A stretch of DNA of 9,676 nucleotides, from assembly GCA_029012525.1 (NCBI GenBank), contig JAQXMG010000030.1:1-9676 (forward strand), read 5' to 3'. A program made the position numbers and the translations under genes. This stretch comes from a bacterium. GTDB taxonomy: Bacteria; Bacillota_I; Bacilli_A; RF39; UBA660. The notes under the pieces are model-generated. The model did no database searches and was not told the origin of the DNA. It worked only from the letters and a program-made list of their open reading frames with translations. Each line of letters starts with the position of its first letter. Positions within the stretch are counted from its first letter, which is position 1. Positions 6,148 through 9,676 of this stretch are shown here, piece after piece.

Positions 6148-8550
6148 ATGAATTTTAAAAAAAATTTGTTTAGTAATTTAATAACACAAGTAATTTCAAT
6201 TCTAATTGGTTTTTTAACAAGTATCTTAATTGCTAGGGGACTTGGAGTTGTTAATCAGGGTTATTTTACATTTTATTTGTTAATATTTGGTCTTATTGCA
6301 TCATATGGTAATTTGAGTATTACTAGTTCAAATAGTTATTTTATTAAAAAAAGTAAGTATGATCGAAATGATGTAATTTCTAATAACGTTACTATATTAT
6401 TAATACTAAATATTATATATATAATATTATCAATTTTATTTACTAATATAATATTTAATTCTAACACAAATAAATATTTATTATTGATAACTTGGTTAGT
6501 TTATTCTTCTTCTTTAATGTTTTTTAACTATTTTACTACTATACATGTTGTAGATGAAACAATTTATTTATATAATAGATATTCTATCTATACAAATGTT
6601 TTAAAATGTATTCTAATTATTGTATTATACTTTTCTGGTTTTTTAAATATAATTAGCATTTCTATTACTTATAGTATAATGGAATTATTGAAGCTTATAC
6701 TAATAAAAAAAGGATTAAAATTAAATTTAAGGTTATTTATATCATTTGATCTTTTAAAAAAAGAATTAATTTACGGAATTCCATTATATTTAGCAGCATT
6801 GTTTATTTATTTTAATTATAGAGCAGATTTATTTATGGTAAAAGCTATGCAAGGTGATTTTCAATTAGGTATATATTCAATTGCTGTACATTTAGCTGAA
6901 TTAGCTTTTTTATTTCCTAGTTCGCTAGTATCAGCATTTGAAGGAAAATTGTATTCGTGTTCTGATGATACTAGAAATAATGTTACCGAACAAATAATTA
7001 AGTTGACGTTTTATGTTACAAGTATAATTTGCTTAATAGGAATATTCTGTAAACCATTAATAGTATTCTTGTACGGAAAAGAATATGCTTCAGCAGGAGT
7101 GTGTATGATAATATTGTTAATAGGTATAGCTTTTGCATCTATTGGAAAAATAGCACCTGTTTATTTTTATACTCAAGGTAAACCAAAAATTCATTTGTTA
7201 GTATCTTCATTAGTTTTAATAATTAATATTGCATCCAATTGTATTTTAATACCTAAATTTGGAATTAAAGGGGCAGCTTTAGCTTCTACAATATCATATA
7301 TATTTTATGGTATAACGTATATAGTTTTACTAACAAAATCAGGAATTGATTTTAAAAATATGCTAAAGATTAAAAAAGGAGATTTTAAGTATTTTAAGTC
7401 ACTAATTTTAGAAAAAAAATCCAAAAAAGCAAAAAATAATGAATCAGACATAAAAAGATGTATTTTTCATATTCCATGTTTTATTAATACTAATCATAGC
7501 TCTGGTTCTCAAATAAGACCAATTAAAATGATAAATGCCTTTGAAGAATATGGATATCGAGTTGATATTATAATGGGCTATGGAAAAGAAAGAAAACAGC
7601 AAATAAGTAAGATTAAAGAAAACATTAATAATGGAATAAAATATGATTTTTTATATTCTGAGAGTAGTACAATGCCAACTTTATTGACTGAAAAAAATCA
7701 TTTTCCTAGATATCCTTTTTTGGATTTTAGTTTTTTTAAATTTTGTAAAAAAAATAATATTAAAATTGGTCTTTTTTATCGGGATATTTATTGGAAATTT
7801 GATTCATACAAAAGTACTACAACATTTTTTAAAAGATTTTTAGCTATAATTTTTTATAAGTATGATTTATTAATGTATCGAAAAGTTTTAGATGTTCTTT
7901 ATTTACCTTCTAATTCTTTTAAAAAATATTTACCTGTTAAAAATCAAAATGCTAATTATAAAATAGAGTTATTACCACCAGGATGTAATGAAAAAGTAGT
8001 GAAAAAGGTAGCTCATAAAGATTTTAATATATTTTATGTTGGCGGAATTTCAAATGACATATATAATTTAGAATTATTATTTCAATTTGTTAATAAATAT
8101 GATAAAATCAATTTAATTGTATGCTGTCGTGAAGAAGAATGGAATAAATATAAAAATACTTATGATAAATATATTTCTCCTAGAATAAAAATAATTCATG
8201 AGAAAAATTTAGATTTAAATAAGTATTATGCTAGTGCTGATTTATGTTGTTTATTTTTTAAAAATAATCCATATAGAGATATGGCAACACCAATTAAATT
8301 ATTTGAATATATTGAAAATGAAGTACCTATTATTTCAACTTCAAATACTGAAGCTTCTAAATTTATTCAAGATAATGATATAGGTTTCATTTGTAATTAT
8401 GATGAAATTAGTATAGAAAATCAAATAGAAAAAATTCTTGAAAATAAAAAAATTATTGAAAATAAAGAGAAAAAAATTGTAGTAGTAAAGCAAGAAAATA
8501 CTTGGAAAAAAAGAGTTGAAAAAGTTATTAATGATTTAATACAAAAATAA
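6148..8550 (+). CDS. Wzx-like flippase fused to a C-terminal GT-B glycosyltransferase
   Basis: This 800-residue protein is about twice the usual Wzx length. Residues 1 to about 411 form a complete flippase of the MOP superfamily. The N-terminus (LITQVISILIGFLTSILIAR, then GLGVVNQGYF) is typical, about 12 hydrophobic segments follow, and the characteristic IPKFGIKGAALAST lies at 368-381. It would move the undecaprenyl-linked repeat unit across the membrane. Residues about 412-436 are a Lys/Asn-rich linker. Residues about 437-800 are a soluble GT-B domain with an N-terminal nucleotide-fold start (FHIPCFINTNHSSGSQIRP), PPGCN at 610-614, FYVGGI at 629-634 and the donor-side motif ATPIKLFEYIENEVPII at 713-729. 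No ATG, GTG or TTG in frame between 7359 and the start of the GT fold could start that domain separately, so it should be made as a fusion. The GT end would lie in the cytoplasm. AAGGAG at 6137-6142 precedes the ATG by 5 bases. Confidence 0.85.
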   Translation: MNFKKNLFSNLITQVISILIGFLTSILIARGLGVVNQGYFTFYLLIFGLIASYGNLSITSSNSYFIKKSKYDRNDVISNNVTILLILNIIYIILSILFTNIIFNSNTNKYLLLITWLVYSSSLMFFNYFTTIHVVDETIYLYNRYSIYTNVLKCILIIVLYFSGFLNIISISITYSIMELLKLILIKKGLKLNLRLFISFDLLKKELIYGIPLYLAALFIYFNYRADLFMVKAMQGDFQLGIYSIAVHLAELAFLFPSSLVSAFEGKLYSCSDDTRNNVTEQIIKLTFYVTSIICLIGIFCKPLIVFLYGKEYASAGVCMIILLIGIAFASIGKIAPVYFYTQGKPKIHLLVSSLVLIINIASNCILIPKFGIKGAALASTISYIFYGITYIVLLTKSGIDFKNMLKIKKGDFKYFKSLILEKKSKKAKNNESDIKRCIFHIPCFINTNHSSGSQIRPIKMINAFEEYGYRVDIIMGYGKERKQQISKIKENINNGIKYDFLYSESSTMPTLLTEKNHFPRYPFLDFSFFKFCKKNNIKIGLFYRDIYWKFDSYKSTTTFFKRFLAIIFYKYDLLMYRKVLDVLYLPSNSFKKYLPVKNQNANYKIELLPPGCNEKVVKKVAHKDFNIFYVGGISNDIYNLELLFQFVNKYDKINLIVCCREEEWNKYKNTYDKYISPRIKIIHEKNLDLNKYYASADLCCLFFKNNPYRDMATPIKLFEYIENEVPIISTSNTEASKFIQDNDIGFICNYDEISIENQIEKILENKKIIENKEKKIVVVKQENTWKKRVEKVINDLIQK
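7381..7455 (+). other. Linker-encoding segment between flippase and glycosyltransferase domains, with A-rich slippery run
   Basis: This stretch encodes residues 412-436, the basic, low-complexity join between the last flippase helix and the GT-B domain. It contains a run of eight A at 7412-7419 and runs of six A at 7423-7428 and 7431-7436. Gain of one A in the long run would end translation at TAA 7437-7439. Loss of one A would end it at TAA 7451-7453. Either event would release a flippase without the glycosyltransferase. Several other runs of eight A occur in this window (for example 3413-3420, 5097-5104 and 5212-5219), so the run is notable for its place rather than its length. Confidence 0.55.
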
Positions 8551-8558
8551 GGAGTTTT

Positions 8559-9638
8559 ATGAAAAAAATAGTTACAGTTATAGGTGCAAGACCTCAATTT
8601 GTTAAGGCATCAGTTGTATCCAAAGAGTTAAGAAAAAAATTTAAAGAAGTAATTATTCATACAGGTCAACATTATGATAAAAATATGTCTGATATATTTT
8701 TTGAAGAACTATCAATACCAAAACCCGACTATAATTTAGGAGTAGGTTCAGGAAGTCATGCTTATCAAACAGGAATGATGTTAATTGAAATAGAAAAGGT
8801 ATTAATTAAAGAAAAACCAGATTATGTTTTAGTTTATGGTGATACTAATTCTACTATTGCAGCTGCTCTAGCTGCCTCCAAATTATTAATTCCTGTTATT
8901 CACATTGAAGCAGGATTAAGATCATTTAATATGAATATGCCTGAAGAACAAAATCGTGTTTTAACTGATCACATTTCTTCTATTTTATTTGCACCTACGG
9001 ATGACGCAGTTAATAATTTGAGTAAAGAAGGTATTAATAAAAATGTATTTAATGTCGGTGATGTTATGTGTGATAGTGTATTATTTTTTAGTAAACAAGT
9101 TAAGAAAAATAATATTGGTTTGATACCAATTTATGAAGAAAAAAAATACAATAAATGGTATTTAACAACAATTCATAGGGCAGAAAATACTTCCAATAAT
9201 AAAAATTTATGTCAAATACTTAAGACTTTAAATGATTTGGATGAATTAGTTATTTTTCCTGTTCACCCTAGAATAAAGAAAATGATTGATGAATTAGAAA
9301 ATGAAAATCATTATCAAAATATTTACTTTGTTGAGCCAGTTGATTATTTAACAATGTTATATTTAACTAAAAATAGTAAAAAAGTAATAACTGATAGTGG
9401 TGGCTTACAAAAAGAATGCTATATATTAAATGTTCCATGTATTACAGTTCGTGATCAAACAGAATGGGTGGAAACATTAAACAATGTGTATAATATATTA
9501 GCTAAACCAGAGTATAATGATTTATACAAAAAAATAATTAATGCTAAAATAAATGATAAAAATAAAATTAATTACTATGGTGATGGCAATGCATCTAAAA
9601 AAATAACTGATATTTTATCTAAAGAGTACTTTCAATAA
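8559..9638 (+). CDS. wbpI: UDP-2,3-diacetamido-2,3-dideoxyglucuronate 2-epimerase (WbpI-like)
   Basis: This 359-residue protein is a non-hydrolysing UDP-GlcNAc 2-epimerase family member, close to the usual length. It is predicted to convert UDP-GlcNAc3NAcA to UDP-ManNAc3NAcA in the cytosol. The N-terminus reads GARPQFVKAS (residues 9-18) and HTGQHYDKNMSDIFFEEL (34-51). These are WbpI-type motifs, where the WecB/MnaA group has a GTRPE-type start. Catalytic positions of the fold are present: Asp95 in YGDTNS, Glu117 in HIEAGLRS, Glu130 in PEEQNR and His206 in TTIHRAENT. The UDP-binding end has DSGGLQKECYILNVPC at 279-294 and RDQTEWVETL at 298-307. WecB-like conversion of UDP-GlcNAc to UDP-ManNAc is the alternative, made less likely by the motifs and by the other wbp-like genes. 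TAAGGAG at 8548-8554 overlaps the previous stop and lies 4 bases before the ATG. The gene is separated from wbpD and wbpA by four assembly and modification genes. Confidence 0.88.
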   Translation: MKKIVTVIGARPQFVKASVVSKELRKKFKEVIIHTGQHYDKNMSDIFFEELSIPKPDYNLGVGSGSHAYQTGMMLIEIEKVLIKEKPDYVLVYGDTNSTIAAALAASKLLIPVIHIEAGLRSFNMNMPEEQNRVLTDHISSILFAPTDDAVNNLSKEGINKNVFNVGDVMCDSVLFFSKQVKKNNIGLIPIYEEKKYNKWYLTTIHRAENTSNNKNLCQILKTLNDLDELVIFPVHPRIKKMIDELENENHYQNIYFVEPVDYLTMLYLTKNSKKVITDSGGLQKECYILNVPCITVRDQTEWVETLNNVYNILAKPEYNDLYKKIINAKINDKNKINYYGDGNASKKITDILSKEYFQ

Positions 9639-9642
9639 AATT

Positions 9643-9647
9643 AAGGA
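9643..9647 (+). promoter_or_regulatory. Ribosome binding site (AAGGA) for the next operon gene
   Basis: AAGGA follows the epimerase stop by 4 bases and precedes ATG 9652 by 4 bases. The spacing is short but like that of the epimerase gene itself. An in-frame ATG at 9667 would be 19 bases away, which is less likely. Confidence 0.5.
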
Positions 9648-9651
9648 TAAT

Positions 9652-9676
9652 ATGATATTAAAAAAAATGAATTTAT
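9652..9676 (+). CDS. Start of an unidentified downstream gene (5' end only)
   Basis: Eight codons are visible, reading MILKKMNL, before the window ends. The start is 13 bases after the epimerase stop with a ribosome site between them, so the operon probably continues. The fragment is too short to identify a family. By context it could be another glycosyltransferase or sugar enzyme, but nothing in the visible bases shows this. ATG 9667 is a second possible start in the same frame. Confidence 0.45.

Noticed and set aside
6409..6428. A perfect 20-base palindrome made only of A and T
   Set aside because: It falls inside the flippase coding region over Ile/Tyr codons of a membrane segment. In such AT-rich DNA, A/T-only palindromes arise easily, and there is no T-tract or gene boundary to suggest a terminator.
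7411..7440. The flippase-glycosyltransferase fusion as a sequencing error in the A runs
   Set aside because: If the gene were really split, the glycosyltransferase would need its own start, and none lies in frame before its fold. The ATG near 7440 is out of frame and stops after four codons. An error cannot be fully excluded without reads.
1..9676. Promoters, terminators, CRISPR arrays, insertion sequences or tRNA genes
   Set aside because: The longest gap between genes is 10 bases up to the epimerase stop, then 13 bases to the next start. No direct-repeat array, transposase or tRNA-like fold was seen. TATAAT-like strings are abundant but inside genes and expected by composition.

Overview
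The window is part of a surface-polysaccharide (O-antigen or capsule type) locus from a very AT-rich bacterium. Its genes use the standard genetic code: Trp is TGG, stops are TAA or TAG, and no TGA is needed in frame. Shine-Dalgarno sequences are strong (AAGGAG, AGGAGG). This suits a low-G+C Bacillota or mollicute-like lineage, a Fusobacterium or a similar AT-rich group. The sequence alone does not settle the taxon or whether the cell has an outer membrane. All genes are on the + strand. Gaps are at most 10 bases, and three junctions overlap by 1 to 8 bases. The whole window therefore looks like the middle of one long operon. I see no promoter, terminator, RNA gene, insertion sequence or CRISPR array, and no non-coding stretch long enough to hide one.

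Layout: (1) the last 27 codons of a DegT/WbpE-like sugar aminotransferase, cut by the window edge; (2) a WbpD-like left-handed beta-helix N-acetyltransferase; (3) a WbpA-like UDP-N-acetylglucosamine 6-dehydrogenase; (4) a GT4-type glycosyltransferase; (5) a multi-spanning Wzy-like repeat-unit polymerase; (6) an asparagine-synthase-like protein without the N-terminal catalytic Cys; (7) an 800-residue protein joining a Wzx-like flippase to a C-terminal GT-B glycosyltransferase; (8) a WbpI-like UDP-sugar 2-epimerase; (9) the first codons of another gene, cut by the right edge.

Together, genes 1, 2, 3 and 8 match four of the five enzymes of the Pseudomonas B-band O-antigen (Wbp) route to UDP-2,3-diacetamido-2,3-dideoxy-D-mannuronic acid. 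That route runs: 6-oxidation of UDP-GlcNAc (WbpA), 3-oxidation (WbpB, not in the window), 3-transamination (WbpE), 3-N-acetylation (WbpD) and 2-epimerisation (WbpI). The asparagine-synthase-like protein probably converts a uronic acid carboxyl, on this sugar or another, into an amide. The two glycosyltransferase domains, the flippase and the polymerase would assemble the repeat unit on a lipid carrier, flip it and polymerise it (Wzx/Wzy pathway). The initiating phosphoglycosyl transferase, WbpB and any chain-length or export genes must lie outside the window.

The most distinctive points are the flippase-glycosyltransferase fusion, with an A-rich slippery run at the domain junction, and the amidotransferase-like protein that seems unable to hydrolyse glutamine itself.
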